Assembly: GCF_947501785.1 (NCBI RefSeq)
Contig: NZ_CANMXB010000001.1
Location: forward strand, 1,445,048-1,509,047
DNA: 64,000 bases
Source of the DNA: an uncultured Litoreibacter sp.
Lineage (GTDB): Bacteria > Pseudomonadota > Alphaproteobacteria > Rhodobacterales > Rhodobacteraceae
Direction: 5' to 3'
Below are positions 42,557 through 52,944 of this stretch, one piece after another. A program made the position numbers and the translations under genes. The notes under the pieces are model-generated. The model was not told where the DNA came from. It saw only the letters and a list, made by a program, of their open reading frames with translations, and did not search any database. Position 1 is the stretch's first letter, and every line of letters starts with the position of its first letter.

Positions 42557-43693
42557 GTGACTATTCTATCCAAAAAGGGCACAACAATTGTGTCCTCGCT
42601 TTTGATTGCGTCCTTCGTCGCATCATGCGGTTTGCCGCGCTCCGGCCCGGGCAAACGCGAAATCTTCGCAGGCTCCGTCCAGAAGCAAGGCGACGCGTTC
42701 ATCGTGGCCGTCAACAGCCGCGTCACCCGCGCCACGGCCGTGCAACCCGTGCTGGGCTTTTCCAACGCGTTCCTGAACGCAGGCATTTTGGGGTCCGACA
42801 CCATCAACCCCGGCGACACCCTTGGCCTGCTGATCTACGAGAACGTCGATGACGGGCTTCTGGCCGCCGACGGCGCAAACGCCACCCCGCTGGACGAGGT
42901 TCAGGTGGACGGGCAGGGCTTCATCTTCGTTCCTTACGCAGGCCGCATCAAAGCCGCCGGTAACACGCCGGAAGCTTTGCGCCGCATCATCACCGGCAAG
43001 CTGGACACCCAGACTCCTGACCCGCAGGTCATCGTGCGCCGCGTCGCGGGCGACGGCTCGACCGTGTCGCTTGTGGGCGGCGTGGGCCAGCAGGGCCTCT
43101 TCGCCATTGAACGCCCGACCCGCACCTTGTCCGCGATGATCGCGCGCGCGGGCGGCATCTCCATCCCGCCGGAAATTGCGCAGATCACCGTTCTTCGCGG
43201 CTCGCATCGCTGCACCATCTGGTTTGAGGACCTCTACACCAACCCCGAATTCGACATCGCCCTGCGCGGCGGCGACCGCATCCTGATCGAGGAAGACAAG
43301 CGCGCCTTCACCGTGTTGGGCGCCACCGGCCAGCAGAACCGGCTGGAGTTTGAAACGCAAACCCTGTCGGCCATTGAGGCGATTGCCCAAGTCGGCGGTC
43401 TAAATTCCAACCTGGCTGATCCCACCGGCGTGTTTGTGTTCCGCAATGAGCCGGCCGAAATTGCCAACCAAGTGCTGGGCCGCACCGACCTGCAAGGCAC
43501 GCAGCGCGTGGTTTACGTTTTGGACCTGACCGAACCCACCGGCATGTTTGAGGCGCGTGATTTTGTGGTCCGCGACGACGACACGGTTTATGTGACCGAA
43601 GCCCCGTTTGTGACCTGGAACAAGACCATTTCCGCCCTGACCGGCTCGCTCAGCTCGGTCAACGCGCTGTCGAACGCGGCTGGCGGCAACTGA
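42557..43693 (+). CDS. Polysaccharide export lipoprotein (Wza/KpsD family)
   Basis: A 378-residue outer-membrane lipoprotein. The signal peptide ends in the lipobox 'VASC' near residue 24. A polysaccharide-export domain ('NPGDTLGLLIYENVDDG', 'DGQGFIFVPYAGRIKAAG') is followed by SLBB-type repeats ('VSLVGGVGQQGLFAI', 'FTVLGATGQQNRLEF'). It forms the translocation channel for capsule. The neighbouring Kdo-transferase genes confirm the role. No KpsMTE or Wzc gene lies in the window. Confidence 0.92.
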   Translation: MTILSKKGTTIVSSLLIASFVASCGLPRSGPGKREIFAGSVQKQGDAFIVAVNSRVTRATAVQPVLGFSNAFLNAGILGSDTINPGDTLGLLIYENVDDGLLAADGANATPLDEVQVDGQGFIFVPYAGRIKAAGNTPEALRRIITGKLDTQTPDPQVIVRRVAGDGSTVSLVGGVGQQGLFAIERPTRTLSAMIARAGGISIPPEIAQITVLRGSHRCTIWFEDLYTNPEFDIALRGGDRILIEEDKRAFTVLGATGQQNRLEFETQTLSAIEAIAQVGGLNSNLADPTGVFVFRNEPAEIANQVLGRTDLQGTQRVVYVLDLTEPTGMFEARDFVVRDDDTVYVTEAPFVTWNKTISALTGSLSSVNALSNAAGGN

Positions 43694-43694
43694 C

Positions 43695-45731
43695 GTGACA
43701 ACCGGGGCGCAAGTCCCATCAAAGGCCGCGAGCGGATCCTCCCACCGCTCGCGGCTTTTCTATTTCAATGGCGGCTTTTTCACCCAATCCCGCGTGCGGC
43801 GCATCCTTGATTTGGCAGGCTATGACCTGAGCCTTGGCAAGCCCGGCGCGGGCGACAAGATCGCCGTCTGGGGCAAAAGCCCCACCTCCGGGCGCGGGGA
43901 GGCTGTCGGCGACTATACCGGCGCGCAGTTGGTCCATATCGAAGACACGTTTTTACGCTCCATCAAACCGGGCCGCGACGGGGAGCCGCCTTTGGGGCTG
44001 ACCATCGACCACAAACGCCCCTATTTCGACAGCTCCGGGCCGTCTGATCTCGAAACGCTCCTCAGCGAGGAGCCGCTGGACGATGCCGCGATGATGACCC
44101 GTGCGCGGGCCAATATTGAACGCATCAGGGCGCTGCACCTGTCGAAATACAATGATTTCGACCCTGCAACCCCGATGCCTGAGCCGGGCTATGTGCTGGT
44201 CATCGACCAGACGCGGGGCGATGCCTCGATTGAATATGGCGGCGGCTCGGTCGCCGCGTTCCGCGAAATGCTGGTCTACGCGCAACAAGACCACCCCACC
44301 GCGCGCATCATCATCAAATCCCACCCCGAAACCGTGGGCGGGCATCGTGACGGGCATTTCGGCCCCGAACATCTGACCGATCGCATGACGCTGATGACCG
44401 ACCCCGTTTCCCCCCACGCGCTGATGGAGGGGGCAATTGCCGTCTACACCGTCAGTTCCGGCATGGGGTTCGAGGCGGTGCTGGCGGGCCACAAACCCAT
44501 CGTGTTCGGCCAGCCGTTTTACGCGGGCTGGGGGCTGACCCAAGACATGCAGCCTATCGACCGGCGGCAGCGCAACCTGACCCGCGCGCAATTGTTTGCG
44601 GGCGCGATGATGCTGTACCCGCGCTGGTATGATCCCTATCGCGACCGGCTGTGCGACTTGGAAATGGTACTGGATACGCTGGAGGCGATGACCCGCGCGC
44701 ATCGTCAGGACAAGAACGGCCATGTGGCATTGGGCATGAGCCTGTGGAAGCGCAAACCGCTGCAGGACTTCTTCGGGCAGACGACGCCGCTGGTCTTTGC
44801 AAAGACCGAAAGCGAAGCGCGCGCCACAAACAAGCCGATCCTGACATGGGCCAGCAAAACGCCGCCCGATATGCCTCGCCCCTACGCCAAAGTCGAGGAC
44901 GGTTTCCTGCGCTCGCGCGGGCTTGGCGCGGACCTGATCGCGCCTGTGTCCTTGGTGACCGATTGGAAGGGCATCTATTACGACCCCACCGGGCCATCGG
45001 ACATAGAGGCCAAAATCAGCGCCGCACGGCAATTGCCGGAACAGGCCCTGATGCGGGCCGACCGGCTGCGGCGCAAGATCGTCGAGCAAGGGGTGACCAA
45101 GTACAATCTGGACGGGCAGACGCCACAGATTGACGCGGGCGACAAGAAGATCATCCTTGTGCCGGGGCAGGTCGAGGATGACGCCTCGATCCGGCTGGGC
45201 ACTGACAAGGTGGCAACCAATGCGGCGCTTCTGGCCGCCGTCAGGCGGGATTTCCCCGATAGTTTCGTGGTCTACAAACCGCATCCCGATATCGAGGCCG
45301 GGCTGCGCCCCGGTGCTGTGTCAGAGCCTGACGCCGATCTCGTGGCGCATGACGCGGACCCGCATGCGCTGCTTGCGCAGGCCGACCGGGTCGCCACGAT
45401 GACGTCGCTCATGGGGTTCGAAGCTTTGTTGCGCGGCGTTCCCGTCACCTGCTACGGCATGCCGTTTTACGCAGGCTGGGGGCTGAGCGATGACCGTATG
45501 GCACAGCCCGCACGCAGGAGGGGGATTGAGCCCGATCTGTTGCAACTAATCCATGCCGCGCTGATCGACTACCCGCGCTATCACGACCCTAAGACCAACC
45601 TGCCCTGCCCGCCCATGATTGTGGTCGAGCGGTTGGCAGAGGGCGATCTGCCACGCCCAAGCGCGTCAAACCGGATATTGGCCAAGCTGCAGGGCCTGTT
45701 TGCGGGTTTTGCCCCGCTTTGGCGGCGCTGA
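43695..45731 (+). CDS. kpsC: Capsular polysaccharide Kdo-transferase KpsC-like (two tandem modules)
   Basis: A 678-residue protein with two related glycosyltransferase modules (about 20-335 and 360-665), each containing 'FGQPFYAGWGL' or 'YGMPFYAGWGL' and 'KVEDGFLRS'/'HIEDTFLRS'. KpsC extends the beta-Kdo linker of capsules (established knowledge). The start is GTG at 43695, 1 nt after the upstream stop. A terminator-like hairpin (43721-43759) covers codons ~10-22, before the conserved 'LFYFNGGFFTQ'. Confidence 0.92.
   Translation: MTTGAQVPSKAASGSSHRSRLFYFNGGFFTQSRVRRILDLAGYDLSLGKPGAGDKIAVWGKSPTSGRGEAVGDYTGAQLVHIEDTFLRSIKPGRDGEPPLGLTIDHKRPYFDSSGPSDLETLLSEEPLDDAAMMTRARANIERIRALHLSKYNDFDPATPMPEPGYVLVIDQTRGDASIEYGGGSVAAFREMLVYAQQDHPTARIIIKSHPETVGGHRDGHFGPEHLTDRMTLMTDPVSPHALMEGAIAVYTVSSGMGFEAVLAGHKPIVFGQPFYAGWGLTQDMQPIDRRQRNLTRAQLFAGAMMLYPRWYDPYRDRLCDLEMVLDTLEAMTRAHRQDKNGHVALGMSLWKRKPLQDFFGQTTPLVFAKTESEARATNKPILTWASKTPPDMPRPYAKVEDGFLRSRGLGADLIAPVSLVTDWKGIYYDPTGPSDIEAKISAARQLPEQALMRADRLRRKIVEQGVTKYNLDGQTPQIDAGDKKIILVPGQVEDDASIRLGTDKVATNAALLAAVRRDFPDSFVVYKPHPDIEAGLRPGAVSEPDADLVAHDADPHALLAQADRVATMTSLMGFEALLRGVPVTCYGMPFYAGWGLSDDRMAQPARRRGIEPDLLQLIHAALIDYPRYHDPKTNLPCPPMIVVERLAEGDLPRPSASNRILAKLQGLFAGFAPLWRR
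43721..43759 (+). terminator. Terminator-like hairpin inside the 5' end of kpsC
   Basis: GCCGCGAGCGG (43725-43735) and CCGCTCGCGGC (43745-43755) form a perfect 11-bp stem with a 9-nt loop, extended by AAAG/CTTTT pairing and a T-run (43756-43759). This is a textbook intrinsic terminator shape, yet it lies about 26 nt inside kpsC. It may end part of the kpsS-wza transcript, with translation of kpsC deciding read-through (inference). Confidence 0.6.
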
Positions 45732-45735
45732 CATG

Positions 45736-45765
45736 AAAAAGGCCCCCGCCTGAAAAGCGAGGGCC
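45736..45765 (-). terminator. Intrinsic terminator of the small secreted-protein gene
   Basis: On the minus strand GGCCCTCGC and GGCGGGGGCC pair (one mismatch) around a short TTTTCA-type loop and are followed by TTTTTC. It lies 45 nt after the stop at 45811 and just after the end of kpsC on the other strand. Confidence 0.7.
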
Positions 45766-45810
45766 AGCTGCCAGTCTGAAGATGAGGGGTCAGACCAAAG
45801 GCATCAAAGC

Positions 45811-46095
45811 TTAGATTTCTGCGGCAGAGTCGTTGCCCATGGCGAAGAATTTCTTCAGCGCATCAACGTCGACGCTGCGTGCGCGGTCAAAGTTGACGGT
45901 CGTCTCAGCAACGCTGTCATTTGTCAGCGCGAATTTCTTTGCAGCGGCGACAACGTCACCGGTCGATGTTTCGCTGACGATACGCTCAGCGGCGGAGTCG
46001 TTGGACAATGCGAAGAACTGCTGGGTCGAGATGTCCGCGGCGGCAGGTGCAGCGAAGGACAGTGCGAGGGCGGCTGTTGCGATGATGGTTTTCAT
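45811..46095 (-). CDS. Small secreted protein with three NDSxAE repeats, unknown function
   Basis: A 94-residue preprotein. Residues 1-20 are a clear signal peptide ending 'APAAA'. The mature 74 residues contain three copies of a 'FFAxxNDSxAE' motif (Asn at 32, 59 and 88; spacing 27 and 29), separated by Val/Asp-rich segments. No Cys and no membrane segment. TGGAGAAA is the ribosome site and a terminator follows at 45765-45736, so it is monocistronic. The 253-bp gap upstream holds its promoter and no other gene I can see. Family not recognised. Confidence 0.75.
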   Translation of the reverse strand: MKTIIATAALALSFAAPAAADISTQQFFALSNDSAAERIVSETSTGDVVAAAKKFALTNDSVAETTVNFDRARSVDVDALKKFFAMGNDSAAEI

Positions 46096-46348
46096 GATGT
46101 GTTTCTCCAGTATGTGGTTCTAGTATTTGGCGTTGCGCCGTTTCGATGAATTGAATTTAGGAGGCGGGTAACTCACAATCAATGAACGTAAGCGTGAGAA
46201 TTTTGAAATGTCTGTGCAATCACGCACCAATTTAGTGCAGCACCGAGCAGCCCATAACGACCGCGCGAGAACGGCTCACATTTTGATTTTTTGTGAAACT
46301 ATTTGGCCGGTTGTTACGTATCTAATGTTGGACCAGCCTGCCCGGCGG

Positions 46349-47146
46349 TCAGGCCGTCGCCTGCACAAATTCGACCTGCCCGTTCGGCAGAATCATTGCC
46401 GCCGACAGGATGCCGCTTTGCCACGCCCCGGTATCAACCGAAATCCGGCTGTCCTTGAGCACAGGCCGTTCGAACACTGTGTGCCCATGCGCCACCCATT
46501 GCCCGTCGCCGCGGGTCACCGACAGAAATTCCGGGTGGCCCCAGGTCAGCACCCGGGCGGCCTGATCATCCATGGCCCGGCGCGGGTCGGCAGCCGCGTG
46601 AACCACATGCAGCGTGCCGCTCGACGTCATCAGCGGCCGGTCGCGCAACCAGGCGACCATGTCCTCGCCCATCGCCTGCCCTAGCGCCGCCGCCATCTGT
46701 GGCGCCGCATCGCCGTCCAACCCCTCGTCAGGCACCGCCACCCCAAAGCTGGCAAAGGTGGCGCCGGCGCCGTCCTTGAACCACCTGGCGTGGCGGGCCG
46801 CGGGCGCGTCGATGAAGTCGAGGCACATCTGTTCGTGATTGCCCATCAGACACAGCACGTTGTGCGGAAATTCCCGCGTCAGCTCGCGCATCCGCGTCAG
46901 CACCCGGGCACTGTCCGGCCCGTGATCCAGCAGATTGCCGACAAAGACCAGCTTGGGGTTTTTCAGCGTCTTGCTGCCAATCTCGTGGTCGATCAGCTCC
47001 AATATCTGCTCCAGCAGTTCCAGCCGCCCATGCACATCGCCAATCGCGAAAACCGGCTGATCCGGCGCGGGCAACGTGGCCGGCGCTTTGGGTTCTGTTT
47101 GGGTCTGGCCCTTGCTGCGGCCAAGAAGCGAGCCGAGTAAGCTCAT
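46349..47146 (-). CDS. Serine/threonine phosphatase-like metallophosphoesterase, altered metal-site residue
   Basis: A 265-residue protein of the PPP-like bacterial phosphatase group (PrpA type). Motifs 'AIGDVHGRLELLEQ', 'LMGNHEQM' and 'WVAHGHTVFERP' are present. The second motif, normally GDxVDRG, reads 'GNLLDHG': the metal-bridging Asp is Asn and Arg is His. The start 'MSLLGSLLGR' at 47146 is chosen over a longer open frame. Activity is uncertain. It stands alone between the small secreted-protein gene and ribD. Confidence 0.82.
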   Translation of the reverse strand: MSLLGSLLGRSKGQTQTEPKAPATLPAPDQPVFAIGDVHGRLELLEQILELIDHEIGSKTLKNPKLVFVGNLLDHGPDSARVLTRMRELTREFPHNVLCLMGNHEQMCLDFIDAPAARHARWFKDGAGATFASFGVAVPDEGLDGDAAPQMAAALGQAMGEDMVAWLRDRPLMTSSGTLHVVHAAADPRRAMDDQAARVLTWGHPEFLSVTRGDGQWVAHGHTVFERPVLKDSRISVDTGAWQSGILSAAMILPNGQVEFVQATA

Positions 47147-47371
47147 AACGTCTGCCTTGTCGGTTTTTAGTGCCTGCTGTGTATGTAGTGACGGCCAAGC
47201 GCCGCCACAATGCAAGCAAAACCATCACCGGGTGGCGATGAGCGGCGGAATTCCGTACCCGGCCGACGCCCTCAATGCGCGCATGGGCCGTCTCGGCGCG
47301 TCGCGTACCCACATGCGGCCCGCAGGGCAGAATCGTGCAAAAGTCCGGACCGCAGGTTCGGGGTTTTTCAA

Positions 47372-48499
47372 TCAGGTCAGGTTTGGCCGCGCGCTGAGCC
47401 GCCAGACCTGAAGCGTATCCGCGCCAATCTGTTGCGTGCGCTGCAAGCTCCAGCGCGGTGCCGCGCCAAGCGCGCCGTCCGGCAGCGCCGCGACGCCCGC
47501 GACCCCGCCCGCCCCCAGCACCAACCCGGCATGGAAGACCACAAGTTCATCAACAAGCCCCGCCTCCAGCAAAGAGGCCGCGACCGCGCCGCCGCCTTCG
47601 CAAAAGACGCGGGTCAGCCCTTGCGCCGCCAAAGCCTGCAGCGCGGAGGCGACAGTGCCATCCGCCCCCTCCAAAAGCCGCGCTCCGGCATCGGCCCACG
47701 CTTTGCGCGCCTCAGGTGGCGCTTCGCGGCAATGCACCAGCCACACAGGCACGGTTTGCGCGGTGTCAAAGAGCGGCCCGCTCCGCGGCACGTCCAGCGT
47801 CCGGCTGAGCACCACCCGCACCGGCTGTCTCGCGACCCCAAGGCCGCGCACCGTCAGAGATGGCGCATCCGCCCGCGCCGTGCCCGCGCCCACCATCACC
47901 GCGTCATGGCGCGCGCGCATGGCGTGCACGGCGCGACGCGCCTCGGGGCCAGTGATCCATTGGCTTTCGCCAGACGCGGTCGCAATCCGCCCGTCCAGCG
48001 ACATGGCAAGTTTCAGGGTGACAAAAGGACGGTGCTGTTCGATCCGCAACAAAAAGCCCGCGTGATCTTGCGTGGCGTCCTGCGCCAGGACGCCGGTCAC
48101 CACGTCAATACCCGCCGCACGCAGCCGCGCAAGACCTTGCCCGGCCACACGCTCGTCCGGATCAGAGATCGCCACCACCACACGCGCCACCCCCGCGGCA
48201 ATCAGCGCGTCACAACAGGGCGGGGTCTTTCCGGTATGGGCGCAGGGCTCAAGCGTCACGAACACATCCGCGCCGCGCGCGGCACCGCCTGCTTGCGCAA
48301 GCGCCACCGTTTCGGCATGCGGCCTGCCGCCATCTTGCGTCCAACCGCGCCCAAGGACGCGGCCGTCTTTCACGATAACGCAACCGACGGCCGGATTTGG
48401 CCAGACGCGCCCCATGCCGCGCCTGCCCAGCGACAGGGCAAGCGCCATCCAGCGCGCGTCATCCTGTGCGTCGGCGTGCACCGCCGCACCCGAACTCAT
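47372..48499 (-). CDS. ribD: Bifunctional riboflavin deaminase/reductase RibD
   Basis: A 375-residue two-domain enzyme for steps 2 and 3 of riboflavin synthesis. The deaminase half has the zinc motif 'PHAETVAL' with 'EPCAHTGKTPPC'. The reductase half (about 150-375) has 'FVTLKLAMSLDGRIA', 'VMVGAGTARADAPSL' and 'VFCEGGGAVAASL'. It begins 3 nt after the nrdR stop, forming an nrdR-ribD pair. Confidence 0.95.
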   Translation of the reverse strand: MSSGAAVHADAQDDARWMALALSLGRRGMGRVWPNPAVGCVIVKDGRVLGRGWTQDGGRPHAETVALAQAGGAARGADVFVTLEPCAHTGKTPPCCDALIAAGVARVVVAISDPDERVAGQGLARLRAAGIDVVTGVLAQDATQDHAGFLLRIEQHRPFVTLKLAMSLDGRIATASGESQWITGPEARRAVHAMRARHDAVMVGAGTARADAPSLTVRGLGVARQPVRVVLSRTLDVPRSGPLFDTAQTVPVWLVHCREAPPEARKAWADAGARLLEGADGTVASALQALAAQGLTRVFCEGGGAVAASLLEAGLVDELVVFHAGLVLGAGGVAGVAALPDGALGAAPRWSLQRTQQIGADTLQVWRLSARPNLT

Positions 48500-48502
48500 G
48501 GT

Positions 48503-48970
48503 TTAATCGTCAGACGGGACAGGCGGGCGCAGTTCCGAGACGAATTCTTCGAAATCGTCTGCCGCCTGGAAGTTTTTGTAAACGGAGGCAAAGCGCACAT
48601 AGGCGACCGTGTCGATCCGCGCGAGCGCTTCCATCACGATCTCACCAATGGAGGTAGACGGGATATCCGTTTCCCCCATGCTTTCCAGCCGCCGCACAAT
48701 GCCCGAAATCATCTGGTCGATGCGCTCCGGCTCGATGGGGCGTTTCTGCATGGAAATGCGGATCGAGCGCTCCAGCTTGTCACGGTCAAAGTCCTCGCGC
48801 TTGCCAGAGGTCTTGATGACCACCAAATCGCGCAGCTGCACGCGCTCATAGGTGGTGAACCGCCCGCCGCAGGCCGGACAGAACCGACGCCGCCTGATGG
48901 CCACATGATCCTCGGCAGGACGTGAGTCCTTCACCTGAGTGTCTACATTTCCGCAAAAAGGACAGCGCAT
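48503..48970 (-). CDS. nrdR: Transcriptional repressor NrdR
   Basis: A 155-residue zinc-finger/ATP-cone repressor of ribonucleotide reductase genes. The finger is 'MRCPFCGN..' with '[18 protein letters not shown]', and the ATP-cone has '[20 protein letters not shown]'. The ATG at 48970 (MRCPFCG) is the standard start; six more codons upstream are open. A DnaA-box 9-mer lies 44 bp before the start. Confidence 0.96.
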   Translation of the reverse strand: MRCPFCGNVDTQVKDSRPAEDHVAIRRRRFCPACGGRFTTYERVQLRDLVVIKTSGKREDFDRDKLERSIRISMQKRPIEPERIDQMISGIVRRLESMGETDIPSTSIGEIVMEALARIDTVAYVRFASVYKNFQAADDFEEFVSELRPPVPSDD

Positions 48971-49013
48971 CCCGAAATTCCCTCTCAAAGCCCGTCTGGG
49001 TGTTCATCCCCAG

Positions 49014-49022
49014 TTATCCACA
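49014..49022 (+). promoter_or_regulatory. DnaA-box 9-mer upstream of nrdR
   Basis: TTATCCACA matches the consensus TTATNCACA exactly. It lies in the 93-bp gap between yjbQ and nrdR, 44 bp upstream of the nrdR ATG. One such 9-mer per 64 kb is not rare by chance, so function is only suggested by the location. Confidence 0.35.
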
Positions 49023-49063
49023 GTGACTATAGGGGACCAGCTAGAGTTTGGGTAGAGGGGAAT

Positions 49064-49531
49064 TTACCCCCCTAGATGGGCCACAACCTGCCGCTGATGC
49101 GGCCGGTCGCGATGCTCGAACAGGTAAATGCCCTGCCATGTCCCCAGGACCGGCGCGCCCGATTGCACCGGAATGGACAGCGACACCGGCATCATCGCGG
49201 CCTTGATATGGGCCGGCATGTCGTCGGGGCCCTCATAGGTATGGGTGAGGTAGGACATGGACGGGTCCGTCGTTGGCGGCACCAGCCGCGCGAAGAAGTT
49301 GCGCAAATCGGTCTGCACCTCGGGGTCCGCGTTTTCCTGAATGAGCAGAGAGCAGGAGGTGTGGCGGACAAAGAGCGTCAGCAGCCCGTCCTCAACGGCC
49401 TGCCCGGCAACCCAGCCGGTGACCTGTCGCGTAAATTCGTACAACCCCTGCCCCGAGGTCTGGATGGTGAAACCGGTGGTTTGCCTGGGCTCAGTTGGAC
49501 GGGCAGTCCGAGGACCAGCTGAAGGTTTCAA
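49064..49531 (-). CDS. yjbQ: YjbQ family protein (secondary thiamine-phosphate synthase enzyme, UPF0047)
   Basis: A 155-residue soluble protein. Family motifs: 'GLLTLFVRHTSCSLLIQENA', 'VPPTTDPSMSYLTHTYEGPD' with 'DMPAHIKAAM', and 'GTWQGIYLFEHRDRPHQRQV', containing the conserved His and Glu residues. Homologues have weak thiamine-phosphate synthase activity; the true role is unclear. The ATG at 49531 overlaps the gene before it by 41 nt; no better internal start was found. Confidence 0.88.
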   Translation of the reverse strand: MKPSAGPRTARPTEPRQTTGFTIQTSGQGLYEFTRQVTGWVAGQAVEDGLLTLFVRHTSCSLLIQENADPEVQTDLRNFFARLVPPTTDPSMSYLTHTYEGPDDMPAHIKAAMMPVSLSIPVQSGAPVLGTWQGIYLFEHRDRPHQRQVVAHLGG

Positions 49532-50003
49532 AATTCCAGCATTGGCCGGCGTTCAGTTTGTCGTCGTAATACGCGTCCAGCTGGTGGCTGATGCTGCCCG
49601 CGTCGCACTCCAGCTGCGCCAATGTCTGATCCGCCTTGGTCACCACGACGCCGCCGGACAGCCGATCGGCGTCATCGCCTTCCACCAACCGGTCATAGGC
49701 GGCATAGACGGTGTAGAGGTAGTCGCCATTGGCGAAGGCGACCTCTTCATAGATGCTGCGCCCGATGCCGTTCCATGGGGTGTAATCCAATGTCTCGATC
49801 GGGTCATTAAGCGCCAGTTCCGCCGGTTTGCCCGCCGCGCCGAAGCTGTATTGCGTGACGCCGCCGCCGTGGCAAACCTCGACCAGCTTGGCCCCACCTT
49901 TGACGCTGCAGTGAAAGCGGGCGTCTTGGCCGGGCGCGCAGGCCGCCCAGCCCATAGGCGCTGTCAGCGGCAGAAGCACTGCCGCCAAAACGTAAGATCG
50001 CAT
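49491..50003 (-). CDS. Secreted protein of unknown function
   Basis: A 170-residue preprotein with a signal peptide (about 1-20, 'GWAAC' at the end). The mature part has several Cys ('AACAPGQDARFHCSV', 'VEVCHGG', 'LECDAG', 'GQCWNFETFSWSSDCPSN') that may form disulfides in the periplasm. The start at 50003 lies 2 nt after the stop of the SRPBCC gene. Family not recognised. Confidence 0.72.
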   Translation of the reverse strand: MRSYVLAAVLLPLTAPMGWAACAPGQDARFHCSVKGGAKLVEVCHGGGVTQYSFGAAGKPAELALNDPIETLDYTPWNGIGRSIYEEVAFANGDYLYTVYAAYDRLVEGDDADRLSGGVVVTKADQTLAQLECDAGSISHQLDAYYDDKLNAGQCWNFETFSWSSDCPSN

Positions 50004-50005
50004 GA

Positions 50006-50536
50006 TTATCCTTCCACCAGCGCCTTGAGGTTGGCGAGGCCCTTTTCGTAATCCGCGCCGACCCAATCATCCATCTTCAACCCGAACCAGCGGCCCACCG
50101 GCCCTGCGCCCATATCCGCCGTCAGCCCCCAGGTCACGGTGGTTTTTCCACCTGCCTCTGTCAGCTGATAGGTGGCCGTGGCGGTCCCCATATCGCCGAA
50201 ATCCAGCGCTGAGGCGACACGCTCATTGGGCACGCTTTCGATGATTTCCATCTTGCCGCTGCCGACCTGCGGGTTGTCGGACGCCCATTCCATCTTGGCG
50301 CCCACGCCTTCGGCAATGTCGCCATAGGTGGTCTGCACATCCGGGTCGAGGCCGAGCCATGGCGACCATGCCTCCGTCGCTTTGGGGTTGTTGACATGCG
50401 GGAACACCTTGTCGGCGGTCGCGTTAATTTCCGCTGAGCGTTCCACCGTCACCTCGCGCGGCAGCAACATGCCAACGGCCACAAAGGCCACGGCCAGCAC
50501 CGCAACGATGCCCAATATCCATTTGAGAATGCGCAT
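50006..50536 (-). CDS. SRPBCC-family protein with N-terminal membrane anchor
   Basis: A 176-residue protein. Residues ~3-25 form a hydrophobic anchor ('ILKWILGIVAVLAVAFVAVG'), followed by a polyketide-cyclase/START-type domain ('SAEINATADKVFPHVNNP', 'EAWSPWL', 'ATYQLTEAGGKTTVTWGL'). The 50536 ATG has AAGGAGATG 6-14 nt upstream; the ATG three codons earlier lies on the ribosome site itself. Ligand unknown. Confidence 0.82.
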   Translation of the reverse strand: MRILKWILGIVAVLAVAFVAVGMLLPREVTVERSAEINATADKVFPHVNNPKATEAWSPWLGLDPDVQTTYGDIAEGVGAKMEWASDNPQVGSGKMEIIESVPNERVASALDFGDMGTATATYQLTEAGGKTTVTWGLTADMGAGPVGRWFGLKMDDWVGADYEKGLANLKALVEG

Positions 50537-50635
50537 GAAATTCATCTCCTTCCATAACCTTGACCGCATGGTCTTGGTGGGAGGCTAGCAGAGCTTGTGG
50601 GAATTCCAAAGTCTCAGCTGGGCAGGCAGGGTCTG

Positions 50636-50899
50636 TCAGGAAAAGAGCCGCTCGCCCTGCTCGTCAATCACCTGCTTGGCTTTGTTCACCGCGGCCTCGG
50701 CGGCGGCGTCGTGGCTGTCAAGCACATCGGCGCGCACCAGCGTATGGCTTTGCTCGCCCTTCTCGATCTGGGCGGACAACCGGAAGCGCGCGCCCTCGGG
50801 CATCGGGGTTGGCGTGATCTTGAAGCCGTTATAGTCGACGCTCTGCACCTCGGGCTTTGATCCCGAGGAACCGCCGAACAGCTTAGAAAAGAGTGACAT
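50636..50899 (-). CDS. HlyU-family protein
   Basis: An 87-residue protein of the family named after Vibrio HlyU but without its winged helix: 'MSLFSKLFGG' start, 'VDYNGFKITPTPMPEGARFR', and a C-terminal helix 'AAAEAAVNKAKQVIDEQGE'. Widespread in Alphaproteobacteria. Role unknown; the 'transcriptional activator' label in databases is doubtful. It lies 26 nt upstream... of nothing coding on its strand: rpoD ends just before its 5' side at 50926. Confidence 0.75.
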   Translation of the reverse strand: MSLFSKLFGGSSGSKPEVQSVDYNGFKITPTPMPEGARFRLSAQIEKGEQSHTLVRADVLDSHDAAAEAAVNKAKQVIDEQGERLFS

Positions 50900-50925
50900 C
50901 GGCCCCTCCTGATTGTGGTGCTTGC

Positions 50926-52902
<1,977 letters not shown>

Positions 52903-52944
52903 GGGATGCTCCTGCTAACGCGATGTGTGGCTACGGATCGCTAA

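Noticed and set aside
47210-48925. 571-codon open frame on the + strand across ribD and nrdR
   Set aside because: Arg/Pro/His-rich text typical of antisense frames; spans two real genes and their gap.
50636-50899. HlyU-like gene as a DNA-binding activator
   Set aside because: No helix-turn-helix is visible; the database name is inherited and not supported by this sequence.
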